This document shows positions 57,078 through 64,000 of a stretch of 64,000 nucleotides of DNA, in pieces (the stretch's first letter is position 1; the number at the start of each line of letters is the position of its first letter). The notes under the pieces are model-generated. The model saw only the letters and a list, made by a program, of their open reading frames with translations, had not been told where the DNA came from and did not search any database. This DNA comes from Streptomyces sp. NBC_00162. Its GTDB lineage: Bacteria; Actinomycetota; Actinomycetes; Streptomycetales; Streptomycetaceae. Where the stretch lies: positions 3,100,001 to 3,164,000 of the forward strand of contig NZ_CP102509.1 in assembly GCF_024611995.1 (NCBI RefSeq), written 5' to 3'. Both the position numbers and the translations under genes were made by a program.

Positions 57078-57561
57078 ACGGCTCCGCCACCGAGAGGGGT
57101 TCGGCGAGCGCGTCCAGCGCCCGGCGCAGCTGGGTGCTGGAGGTGTGCACGGTGTAGGGGAAGTAGACGACGTCGACGCCGTGGGCGGCGAAGTCCTTCT
57201 CCAGCTTGTCGCCCTTGGGGGTGCCCCGCCAGTCGTCGCCCTTGAAGATGACGTCGAAGCGGACCTGCTTCCAGGTCTCCACCTTGTCCGGGACCGTCTC
57301 GACGAAGGCGGCGTCCACGTACTTCACGCTGCGGACGATCTCCAGCCGCTCGACCAGCGGGATCATCGGGCGGCGCCCCTTGGCGAGTTCGGCCATCTCG
57401 TCGGAGACGACTCCGGCCACCAGGTAGTCGCACTGACTGCGGGCGTGCCGAAGGATATTGAGATGTCCGATATGGAACAGATCGTACGCGCCCGGCGCAT
57501 AGCCGACTCGGTACGGCCTGCGCGCGGGCGCGCCACGTTCGGACATATCCCGCTCCGTCAT
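57058..57561 (-). CDS. Glycerol-3-phosphate-cytidylyltransferase-like nucleotidyltransferase
   Basis: 167 residues of the HIGH-type cytidylyltransferase fold. The HIGH motif is His30-Ile-Gly-His33 in YDLFHIGHLNIL, and the second substrate motif is FKGDDWRGTPKG (about 117-128). A C-terminal HTSSTQLRR replaces the R-x-x-x-x-S-T-S motif of TagD-like enzymes in similar form. It should make CDP-glycerol or a related CDP-alcohol. It overlaps the 3' end of the CDP-alcohol phosphatidyltransferase gene by 20 bp in convergent orientation. ATGs at 57561 and 57546 are both possible starts. Confidence 0.9.
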   Translation of the reverse strand: MTERDMSERGAPARRPYRVGYAPGAYDLFHIGHLNILRHARSQCDYLVAGVVSDEMAELAKGRRPMIPLVERLEIVRSVKYVDAAFVETVPDKVETWKQVRFDVIFKGDDWRGTPKGDKLEKDFAAHGVDVVYFPYTVHTSSTQLRRALDALAEPLSVAEPFTAERR

Positions 57562-57688
57562 CTGTTACCCCCCAGAGGCCACACCCCCCGGTGTGGCGGA
57601 TTAGCAGACAATAGCGTGCACGTTCCGCAGCATGCGGGTGAACGAATAGGGTGACGTGCGCATCATCCAGGGGAGAAGGGGACGCTCA

Positions 57689-58927
57689 GTGTCCAGATCC
57701 GGTCACCGGCGCCTGCTGCTGGTCTCCACCAACTACGCACCCGAGCACGCGGGAATCGGGCCCTACGCCACCCAGATCGCGGAGCACTGGGCGGAGGATC
57801 TCGGCCACGAGACCCATGTCCTCGCGGGGATGCCGCACTACCCGGCGTGGTCGCTCGAACCGGAGTACAAGGGGGCGCTCCGGCGCACGGAACGGCGCGC
57901 GGGCGTCATCGTGCACCGGCGTGCGCACACCGTGCCGCAGCGTCAGACCGCCGTGAAGCGGGCCCTTTTTGAAGGATCGATTCTGCTGCACGGTGCCGCG
58001 GCCCCGCCCCGGATGCCGAAGCCGGACGCGGTCCTGGCCCAGATGCCCAGCCTGGCTGGCGGGGTGCTGGCCGCCCGGCTCGCGGCGCGGTGGAAGGTCC
58101 CGTACGTCCCGGTCGTCCAGGACCTGATGGGCGCCGCCGCCGCACAGAGCGGGATCAGCGGCGGCGACAAGGCGGCCGCGATCGCGGGCCGCGCCGAGGC
58201 GTACGCCCTCAAGCGGGCCACCCTCGTCGGCGTCATCCACGAGACCTTCGTCGACCGGGTCGTCGGCATGGGCGTGGACCCGGCGAAGATCCGTCTCGTC
58301 CCCAACTGGTCCCACGTGGCCGTACCCACCAAGCCGCGCGGCGAGACCCGCCGCCACCTCGGCTGGGCCCCGGACCAGACGGTCGTCCTGCACTCCGGGA
58401 ACATGGGCCTCAAGCAGGGCCTCGAGGTCCTCGTGGCCGCCGCCCGGCTGGACCCGAGCGTCCGTTTCGTCCTGATGGGTGACGGCAGCCAGCGCTCGGC
58501 GCTCACCGAACTGTCCGCCGACGTACCGAATCTGGACATCATCCCCCCTGCCGCTGACGGCGAGTTCCCGGATATCCTCGCCGCGGCGGACGTACTCGCG
58601 GTCACGCAGCACGCCGCCGTCATGGACATGAGCGTTCCGTCGAAGCTCACCTCCTACTTCCAGGCCGGCCGGCCCGTCGTCGCCTCCGTGGCCGCGGAGG
58701 GCGGGACCGCCCAGGAGGTGGAGCGCTCGGGTGCAGGGGTGCTCGTACAGCCCGAGGACCCCGAAGCCCTGCTGAAGGCCGTACGGGTCCTGGCCGAGGA
58801 CCCCGAGGGCGCGGACGCACTGGGAACGGCCGGACCCCGCCACGTGGCGGCCCACCTGAGCCGCGAAGCGGGCCTGGCCCGCATCGACGCACTGATAGAC
58901 GAAGCACTTGGGGGTCCCCGGCCGTGA
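57689..58927 (+). CDS. Glycosyltransferase family 4 protein (WbuB/WcaI-like)
   Basis: 412 residues, GT-B fold. The N-terminal Rossmann half opens LLLVSTNYAPEHAGIGPYATQIAEHW, typical of WcaI/WbuB enzymes. The C-terminal half has VVLHSGNMGLKQGLEVLVAAA and the donor-binding VPSKLTSYFQAGRPVVAS. It should add a sugar to a lipid-linked polysaccharide precursor. The GTG at 57689 has AGGGG 8 nt upstream; an in-frame GTG at 57656 is less likely. Its stop overlaps the start of the Wzz-like gene (GTGA), so the cluster is translated together. Confidence 0.92.
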   Translation: MSRSGHRRLLLVSTNYAPEHAGIGPYATQIAEHWAEDLGHETHVLAGMPHYPAWSLEPEYKGALRRTERRAGVIVHRRAHTVPQRQTAVKRALFEGSILLHGAAAPPRMPKPDAVLAQMPSLAGGVLAARLAARWKVPYVPVVQDLMGAAAAQSGISGGDKAAAIAGRAEAYALKRATLVGVIHETFVDRVVGMGVDPAKIRLVPNWSHVAVPTKPRGETRRHLGWAPDQTVVLHSGNMGLKQGLEVLVAAARLDPSVRFVLMGDGSQRSALTELSADVPNLDIIPPAADGEFPDILAAADVLAVTQHAAVMDMSVPSKLTSYFQAGRPVVASVAAEGGTAQEVERSGAGVLVQPEDPEALLKAVRVLAEDPEGADALGTAGPRHVAAHLSREAGLARIDALIDEALGGPRP

Positions 58928-60666
58928 TCGAGACGAACCGCCCGGCAACAGCACCGGCCGAGGACGAACCCGATCTACTCCGGGACCAGTTCCGGCAGCT
59001 CCTGCGCTACCGCCGGCTCCTCGGCGCGGGCATCGGGATCGGTCTGCTCGGCGGCGTCTACCTCGGCATCTCCACGGCCGACACCTACGTCGCGACCGCC
59101 GACGTGGTGCTGCGCGCACCCACCGACGACCCCTTCAACCCGAGCCTCGCCCCCGACAAGGCGATCAACATCGGCTCGGAGCGCCAGGTCGCGCTCAGCT
59201 CCTCCATAGCCAACGAGGCCGCGAAGAAGCTGGGCGTCTCCGCCTCCGGCTTCGCGGCCCTGCGCAGCGGGCTCCAGGTGACCAACCCGCCGCAGACGAT
59301 GGTGCTCCGCTTCACCTACACCGCGTCCTCCCCCAAGGAGGCCGCCAAGCGCGCCAACGCGATGACCGAGGCGTACCTGCTCAAGCGGCAGGAGTCCCTC
59401 GACGCCACCCGCGACAAGATGGTCAAGGGCTACAAGGAGCAGCGCGACCCGATCGCCAAGCAGCTCGACGAGCTCTCCAAGGAGATCGCGCGGATGCCCG
59501 CCGGCGCGGGGCGCGACGCGGCCAGCTCCTCCAAGACCGACCTGCAGAGCGAGGTCGGCGGGTACAACACCAAGATCACCAAGCTCGAAGCCCTCGACAT
59601 GACCCCGGGCCGGGTCACCAGCGCCGCGACGGCGCCCCCCGCAGCCGACGGCCCCGGCATCCTGATGTCCCTCGCGCTCGGCGCCGCCGTGGGCCTCGCC
59701 CTCGGCCTGCTCGCCGCCTGGGTCCGGCTCGTCTTCGACCCGGCACCCCGCTCCGAGGGCGACGTGGCACGGGCCCTGCGCGCACCCGTACTCGGCTACC
59801 TGCCCCGGGACCGGACGGGCGGCGGGCCGCTGCTCGCCGCCGGCGAGGCCGATCCGCGGCTCGCCGAGGAGTACCGCTCGGTGGCCTTCCGGCTCGCCTA
59901 CGACTCCCGCTTCGCCGACCGGCGCCGGCTGCTCGTCGTCGCCCCGCGCGGCAGCAGCGAGACCGCCGCCGCGGTGGCCGTGAACCTCGCCGCCTCCTTC
60001 GCCGAGACCGGCAAGGACGTCCTGCTCATCGAGGCCGACCTGCGCACCCCGGTACTGGCCAGCCAGTTGCCGACGGACGCCGGCGGCCGGCCGCGCTGGA
60101 GTCAGACCCCGGGCAGCCCGAAGGGCGGCGGACGGCACTCCGACTCCGAGTGGCCCGACGGACGCCAGCTCGTCGTGGACGCCGGCGAGTCCGGCTCCTT
60201 CGACCTGATCCCCGGCGAGCGGGCGCGCAACGTGCCGCGCGCGCTGACCTCCCCCCGCGCCACCCGGCTGATCTCCGAGGCCGACTCCCCCAACGCGACC
60301 GTCGTCGTGCTCGCGCCGCCCGTGCTCTCGTACGCCGACGCCCTCGCCCTCGTCGACCGCGTCGACGGCGTCCTCGTCGTCTGCAACCCGCGCGGCGTCC
60401 ACCGCACCGACCTGACCCGGATCCGCGAACTGATCAGCGGCGCCGGGGGTACGGTGCTCGGCGCGGTGCTGCACGCCCCGCTGCCCGGCGAGAAGCGCGG
60501 CCCGGGCAAGGGCAAGGGGACCGCGCAGTCGCCCGCGCCCGCCCCCGCTCCTTCGGCGGCCGCGCCGCAGCCGCTCACGCGCGAGATGGCCGAGCCGGAG
60601 CAGCACATCCCAGGTGACGGCACCGACACGGTCGCGCTGCGCACCGTCCGCATAGGCCGGAGATGA
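58924..60666 (+). CDS. Wzz-like polysaccharide co-polymerase with degenerate BY-kinase-type ATPase domain
   Basis: 580 residues. A membrane helix (LLGAGIGIGLLGGVYLGIS, about 37-55) starts a Wzz domain with an extracytoplasmic loop (60-235). A second helix (LMSLALGAAVGLALGLLAAWV, about 243-263) leads into a cytoplasmic domain shaped like a bacterial tyrosine kinase/MinD fold. Walker A' is recognisable (VLLIEADLRTPVLA), but the Walker A position reads APRGSSETAAAVAVNLAAS, without the catalytic Lys. The C-terminal tail is Pro/Ala-rich and lacks a Tyr cluster. It probably sets polysaccharide chain length without phosphorylation. It is coupled on both sides by GTGA/ATGA overlaps. Confidence 0.9.
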   Translation: MIETNRPATAPAEDEPDLLRDQFRQLLRYRRLLGAGIGIGLLGGVYLGISTADTYVATADVVLRAPTDDPFNPSLAPDKAINIGSERQVALSSSIANEAAKKLGVSASGFAALRSGLQVTNPPQTMVLRFTYTASSPKEAAKRANAMTEAYLLKRQESLDATRDKMVKGYKEQRDPIAKQLDELSKEIARMPAGAGRDAASSSKTDLQSEVGGYNTKITKLEALDMTPGRVTSAATAPPAADGPGILMSLALGAAVGLALGLLAAWVRLVFDPAPRSEGDVARALRAPVLGYLPRDRTGGGPLLAAGEADPRLAEEYRSVAFRLAYDSRFADRRRLLVVAPRGSSETAAAVAVNLAASFAETGKDVLLIEADLRTPVLASQLPTDAGGRPRWSQTPGSPKGGGRHSDSEWPDGRQLVVDAGESGSFDLIPGERARNVPRALTSPRATRLISEADSPNATVVVLAPPVLSYADALALVDRVDGVLVVCNPRGVHRTDLTRIRELISGAGGTVLGAVLHAPLPGEKRGPGKGKGTAQSPAPAPAPSAAAPQPLTREMAEPEQHIPGDGTDTVALRTVRIGRR

Positions 60667-61892
60667 GCCGGCGCGGACTCGCCGCCGTCTCCTCGGTCCT
60701 GGACCAGGCCGCCTCCAGCGCCACCAACATCCTGGTGCTGGTGCTGGCCGCCCGGCTGTCGTCGGCGTCCGGATTCGCCGACTTCTCGATGGTGTACGTG
60801 ACCTTCAGCGTGCTCCTCGGGCTGAGCATGGCCTACGTCGGACAGACCGTCGTGCTGGAGAAGGCCGAGGAGCGGCTGGGCTCGGTGTGCCGGTCGGCCG
60901 TGGGCTTCACGGGGGCCGCCTCGGGCGCCGTGGGCGCGGTGCTCGCCGTGGTGGGCCTGGCGCTTCCCGGGACGACCGGGCCGGCCTTCCTCGCGCTGGG
61001 CCTCGTACTGCCGTTGGTGCTCGTGCAGGACGGGCTGCGGTACTGCTTCTCCGCGCTGCGCGCCCCCGAGCGGGCGCTGGCCGCCGACGCGTTGCGGCTG
61101 GTGTGCGTGGTCGCGGCGCTGGCCGTGCAGCCCTCCGGGGCTTCGGCGGGGCGGCTGGTGCTGGTGTGGGGCCTGTCCGCGCTGCCTGCGCTGGGGCTGG
61201 GGCTGTGGCTCCTGCGGCCGTACGTGCGCGGGGCGCGGGCGGATCTGCGGCCGTACGTGCGGCGGGGGCACCTGGGGCAGCGGTTCGTGGTCGAGTTCGC
61301 GGTGGGCAACGGCTCCAGCCAGCTCGCCGTACTGGGCCTCGGCGTCTTCGCGACGCCGCTGGCCGTGGGTGCGCTGCGGGGTGCGAGCACGCTCTTCGGG
61401 CCGCTGAACGTGCTGTTCAACTCGGCGAACTCCTTCGGGCCGCCGGTGCTGTCGCGGCTCGGCGGCAAGCGGGCCACGGTCCGGGCGACGGTGGCGCTGG
61501 GCGGGGTGCTGGCGGTGGTCGGCGCGGGGTGGGCGACGGCCCTGTACCTGTTCCCGGACCGGCTGGGCCGGGAGCTGCTGGGCGACACGTGGGCGTCGGC
61601 CGCCGCGCTGCTGCCGGCGACGGGGGCCCAGTACGCGGTGATGGGCCTGGGCACCTGTGCGCTGCTGACGCTGCGCGTCCTGGCCCCGAAGGCCACGCTG
61701 TCCTTGCAGGTGGCCTTCTCGATGCTGTCGGTGGTGTTCCTGCTCGCCGGGTACGCGGTGTGGGGCCCCCTCGGCGCGGCCTGGGGCCTGGCGGCGGGCT
61801 CGGCCCTCAAGGCCCTGGCCGCCTGGCTTCGGGTCGCCCGCCTGCCGGTTGCCGCTCCGCGGGACGACGAGCCCGCGCCGGTCTCGGCCTGA
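60663..61892 (+). CDS. Polysaccharide flippase (Wzx/MATE-like)
   Basis: 409 residues with about 12 hydrophobic helices and the Wzx/MurJ-like opening VLDQAASSATNILVLVLAARLSSASGFADFSMVYV. It belongs to the oligosaccharide flippase group that moves lipid-linked repeat units across the membrane. The ATG overlaps the stop of the Wzz-like gene (ATGA), completing a three-gene coupled operon. A repeat-rich 215-bp gap follows before the convergent polymerase gene. Confidence 0.88.
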   Translation: MSRRGLAAVSSVLDQAASSATNILVLVLAARLSSASGFADFSMVYVTFSVLLGLSMAYVGQTVVLEKAEERLGSVCRSAVGFTGAASGAVGAVLAVVGLALPGTTGPAFLALGLVLPLVLVQDGLRYCFSALRAPERALAADALRLVCVVAALAVQPSGASAGRLVLVWGLSALPALGLGLWLLRPYVRGARADLRPYVRRGHLGQRFVVEFAVGNGSSQLAVLGLGVFATPLAVGALRGASTLFGPLNVLFNSANSFGPPVLSRLGGKRATVRATVALGGVLAVVGAGWATALYLFPDRLGRELLGDTWASAAALLPATGAQYAVMGLGTCALLTLRVLAPKATLSLQVAFSMLSVVFLLAGYAVWGPLGAAWGLAAGSALKALAAWLRVARLPVAAPRDDEPAPVSA

Positions 61893-62000
61893 CCCGCTGC
61901 GCGGGGCGATCCCCCCACCCCGCCCCTTCCCGAAACCGGGCTCTGCCCGGCCTGGCTGGCGCCGCCTGCCGAGCGCGGCTGGATTGCGCGAAGCGCAATT

Positions 62001-62106
62001 TCAGCCTCGCCGGCGTTTGAGGCGCGGGGTCTGGGGCGGAGCCCCGGCAACGGCGGCGCGCACGGGCGCGGACAGGACCCCGGCGGAGCCCCAGCAACGG
62101 CGCCGC
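62001..62106 (+). repeat. Dispersed intergenic repeat cluster
   Basis: TCAGCCTCGCCGGCGTTTGAG (62001-62021, first and last base excluded from the comparison) followed by GGCGCGGGGTCTGGGGCGGAG matches the inverted copy at 35023-35064. The core GGGGCGGAGCCCCGGCAACG at 62033-62052 matches 13251-13270 with one mismatch. A third, degenerate copy lies at 62080-62106 (CGGCGGAGCCCCAGCAACGG). The block fills the gap between the convergent flippase and polymerase genes and may serve as terminators for both. Confidence 0.75.
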
Positions 62107-62108
62107 GC

Positions 62109-63620
62109 CTAGCGGAGGGTCGTGGAGCGGTCCTGGCGGTGGGTGGCGATCAGGGCCAGGCAGAGGGCCGCGATCGCGACGCGGCCCGACGCCTGGAGGA
62201 GCGGTCCGCGCAGCAGGATGAAGGAGTAGCCCGCGACCAGCGGGACCACCACCGAGATCAGACTCCCCGGCGGCGCCCGCCGGGTGGCGCGCTTCGCATA
62301 GCGCCGGTCCACCCGCGCGGAGGCGTACCCCATCGCCAACAGGCCGCCCCCCATGCCCAGCGGCCCGAAGTCCAGCCACAGCTCCGCCCAGATCGGCGAG
62401 GAGAGGTTGGTGTTGACCGTGCCCATCCACTGGCCGACCATCACGCCCGTGTCCCGCGGCTTCCCCGGCCACACCGACCTCGGCACCGCGAACAGGATCG
62501 ATCCGGCCAGCTGGCGCCCGTAGAAGTGGCCGGGCCCGGACTCCGAGTAGGTGATGGTGTTCGCGAACATGCCGATCTGGTCGTAGTCCTTGAGGGCCAT
62601 CGGCTCCAGGAAGGACGTGGTCTCCACCGGCTTGTAGTTCTTCTCGTCGTACCGGAAGCGGTCCGCGAACGGGAAGACGAGGAGGGCGATGACCACGGCC
62701 ATCGACAGGGCCACCCGGTACATCGCCGCGCTGACCGGGAAGACGGTGAACAGCAGCGCGAACATGACCGTGAGGAACCAGTAGCGCGGGTTCGAGATCG
62801 GGTTGTTGACCACCAGGTTCAGCAGGGCGAGCGCCGACCAGGTGACGATGATCGAGACCTTGCGGCGGGCGAACTTCGAGGTGACCAGCCAGCGCGTGTA
62901 CAGCAGCAGCGAGAGCAGCGCCGGCACGGTGCCGAAGCCGCGCAGCAGGGCCTGTCCGGCCTGGCCGTCGCCGTTGGAGACGCCCGCCTCCTCGATGCCC
63001 GCGATGATCTCCTGGCGGCTGGAGAAGAACACCGCCGGGCCGCCGAGCTTCATCACGAAGGCCGCGCTGCACAGGAAGGAGAGGACGGTCAGCAGTTGGA
63101 GCCGGCGCCGGTGCGTCATGACCGGCCGCGACTGCCTCTGGGAGCCGCCCGCGCGGCCGGTCGGCCGGTGGCGGGCGAGCAGGACGCCCACGTCGAAGGC
63201 GGTGCAGCCGAGCAGCACCAGCCCGATGGCGGCGGTGAGGTCGGAGCGGGGGCCGACGACTGGGGTCGGGACCTGGCCGAGGACGGCCTGGGCGAGCGGG
63301 GCCACGCCCATGGCCATGTAGACGAAGAGCCAGAAGGAGCCCTGGAGCAGCTTGCGGCGGCTGGTGAGCACCATCGCGGAGAGGCGGGCGCCCGCGTACA
63401 TGGTGAGCAGCAGCTGGAGCCAGAAGGCCGCGTCGCGCTGGCCCGCGCCGGTCTGGACGGCGACGAACAGCGGCAGGAAGACGGCGAAGCCGAGGGCGAG
63501 CGGGACGGACAGCGCGCGGGAGAGCAGGGTGCGCGGGGTGGTGACCTTGCCCCAGAGCGACTCGTCCTCGAAGGGGGACGGCGCGGGCGTGACGGGCGGC
63601 TTGCGTATGTCCGTTGCCAC
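62109..63620 (-). CDS. Polysaccharide polymerase-like membrane protein (Wzy/O-antigen ligase type)
   Basis: 503 residues with 10-12 hydrophobic helices. A long loop in the C-terminal half (FRYDEKNYKPVETTSFLEPMALKDYDQIGMFANTITY region) ends AVPRSVWPGKPRDTGVMVG, a pattern seen in O-antigen polymerase/ligase-like proteins. The GTG at 63620 has a G-rich site upstream and begins VATDIRKPPVTPAPSPFEDE. The position between flippase and acyltransferase genes supports a role in assembling the repeat units, although it is on the opposite strand and so separately transcribed. Confidence 0.82.
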   Translation of the reverse strand: MATDIRKPPVTPAPSPFEDESLWGKVTTPRTLLSRALSVPLALGFAVFLPLFVAVQTGAGQRDAAFWLQLLLTMYAGARLSAMVLTSRRKLLQGSFWLFVYMAMGVAPLAQAVLGQVPTPVVGPRSDLTAAIGLVLLGCTAFDVGVLLARHRPTGRAGGSQRQSRPVMTHRRRLQLLTVLSFLCSAAFVMKLGGPAVFFSSRQEIIAGIEEAGVSNGDGQAGQALLRGFGTVPALLSLLLYTRWLVTSKFARRKVSIIVTWSALALLNLVVNNPISNPRYWFLTVMFALLFTVFPVSAAMYRVALSMAVVIALLVFPFADRFRYDEKNYKPVETTSFLEPMALKDYDQIGMFANTITYSESGPGHFYGRQLAGSILFAVPRSVWPGKPRDTGVMVGQWMGTVNTNLSSPIWAELWLDFGPLGMGGGLLAMGYASARVDRRYAKRATRRAPPGSLISVVVPLVAGYSFILLRGPLLQASGRVAIAALCLALIATHRQDRSTTLR

Positions 63621-63740
63621 TGCCGCCCCCACCCCATGTGCCTGATTCGCGCGCAGTCTAGTCTGAGCGGGCTGCGCCCGGGGAGGCGCATGGGGGTCCC
63701 CCGGCAACGCCAGGGGGAGGGTGGACGATCGGGGCTTCAG

Positions 63741-64000
63741 TTGCGTGACCTTCCTGCCTTCACGCTGGCCGGATACGACAAGGGGCGCGGGCGGCTGACG
63801 CAGGCGCTCTGGTTCGCCGTGATGAACACGCTGTTCATGAGCTGGTTCTGTCCGGCGCGGCTGCGGGTGGCGCTGCTGCGCGCCTTCGGGGCGAAGATCG
63901 GCGAGGGCGTGCTGATCCGGCACCGGGTGCGGGTGCTGTGGCCGTGGAAGCTCACCGTCGGGGACCACACCTGGATCGGTGAAGGCGCCTGGCTGCTGAA
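63741..64000 (+). CDS. WcaF-like left-handed beta-helix acyltransferase, N-terminal part (truncated by window edge)
   Basis: The visible 86 residues read RDLPAFTLAGYDKGRG, then ALWFAVMNTLFMSWFCPARLRVALLRAFGAKIGEGVLIRHRVRVLWPWKLTVGDHTWIGEGAWLL in separate blocks of the hexapeptide-repeat fold, typical of colanic-acid-type WcaF/WcaB acetyltransferases. The likely start is the TTG at 63741; a GTG further upstream is in another frame. It should O-acetylate a sugar of the polysaccharide made by this cluster and is divergent from the polymerase gene. The rest of the gene lies outside the window. Confidence 0.85.
   Translation, partial: MRDLPAFTLAGYDKGRGRLTQALWFAVMNTLFMSWFCPARLRVALLRAFGAKIGEGVLIRHRVRVLWPWKLTVGDHTWIGEGAWLL

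Overview
The window is a stretch of high-GC actinobacterial chromosome, almost certainly from a Streptomyces. The evidence is strong third-position GC bias, frequent GTG/TTG starts, coding on both strands with short overlaps, rare TTA codons, a DmdR-type iron box, and the block gatC-gatA-(81 aa protein)-gatB, GGDEF-EAL protein, ligA, mnmA/cysteine desulfurase and gcvT-gcvH-glyA-sdaA, an order familiar from Streptomyces core chromosomes. I saw no rRNA, tRNA, insertion sequence, prophage or CRISPR array.

Layout. 1-7.4 kb: an MMPL transporter cut by the window edge, small accessory enzymes, and an iron-box-controlled divergent locus. That locus is a siderophore-interacting reductase facing a penicillin-acylase-type hydrolase coupled to an IucB-type acetyltransferase, resembling the DesG/DesH pair. 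7.6-18 kb: a membrane Ser/Thr kinase, the GatCAB amidotransferase, a GGDEF-EAL c-di-GMP enzyme (RmdB-like, with a TTA codon) and NAD-dependent DNA ligase. 18-26.6 kb: a methionine-synthase-like enzyme, an SDR, a GlxA-type regulator, an oxidoreductase, the tRNA thiolation pair MnmA/cysteine desulfurase with a peptidoglycan amidase gene between them, a thioesterase and a membrane protein. 26.7-33 kb: a complete five-gene oligopeptide ABC importer. 33-35.8 kb: tandem SseB proteins and a small ATPase. 36-40.8 kb: a tandem glycine riboswitch ahead of gcvT-gcvH-glyA, then sdaA, forming a glycine/serine module.

41-48 kb is the most distinctive part. A remnant SGNH hydrolase, a flavodoxin-type reductase, a PadR regulator and an EF-hand protein precede a tRNA-dependent cyclodipeptide synthase overlapping a CYP121-family cytochrome P450. 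Both proteins look like the Mycobacterium tuberculosis Rv2275/Rv2276 pair that makes mycocyclosin from cyclo(Tyr-Tyr). A convergent pair follows: a beta-propeller lipoprotein and a polysaccharide-deacetylase-like lipoprotein with altered catalytic motifs.

48-64 kb: an anti-sigma-factor-like ATPase, an enoyl-CoA hydratase, two tandem L,D-transpeptidase lipoproteins, a glycogen debranching enzyme carrying a TTA codon, an MFS transporter, and a surface-polysaccharide cluster. The cluster holds a CDP-alcohol phosphatidyltransferase, a cytidylyltransferase, a glycosyltransferase, a Wzz-like co-polymerase with a degenerate P-loop, a flippase, a polymerase and an acyltransferase cut by the window end.
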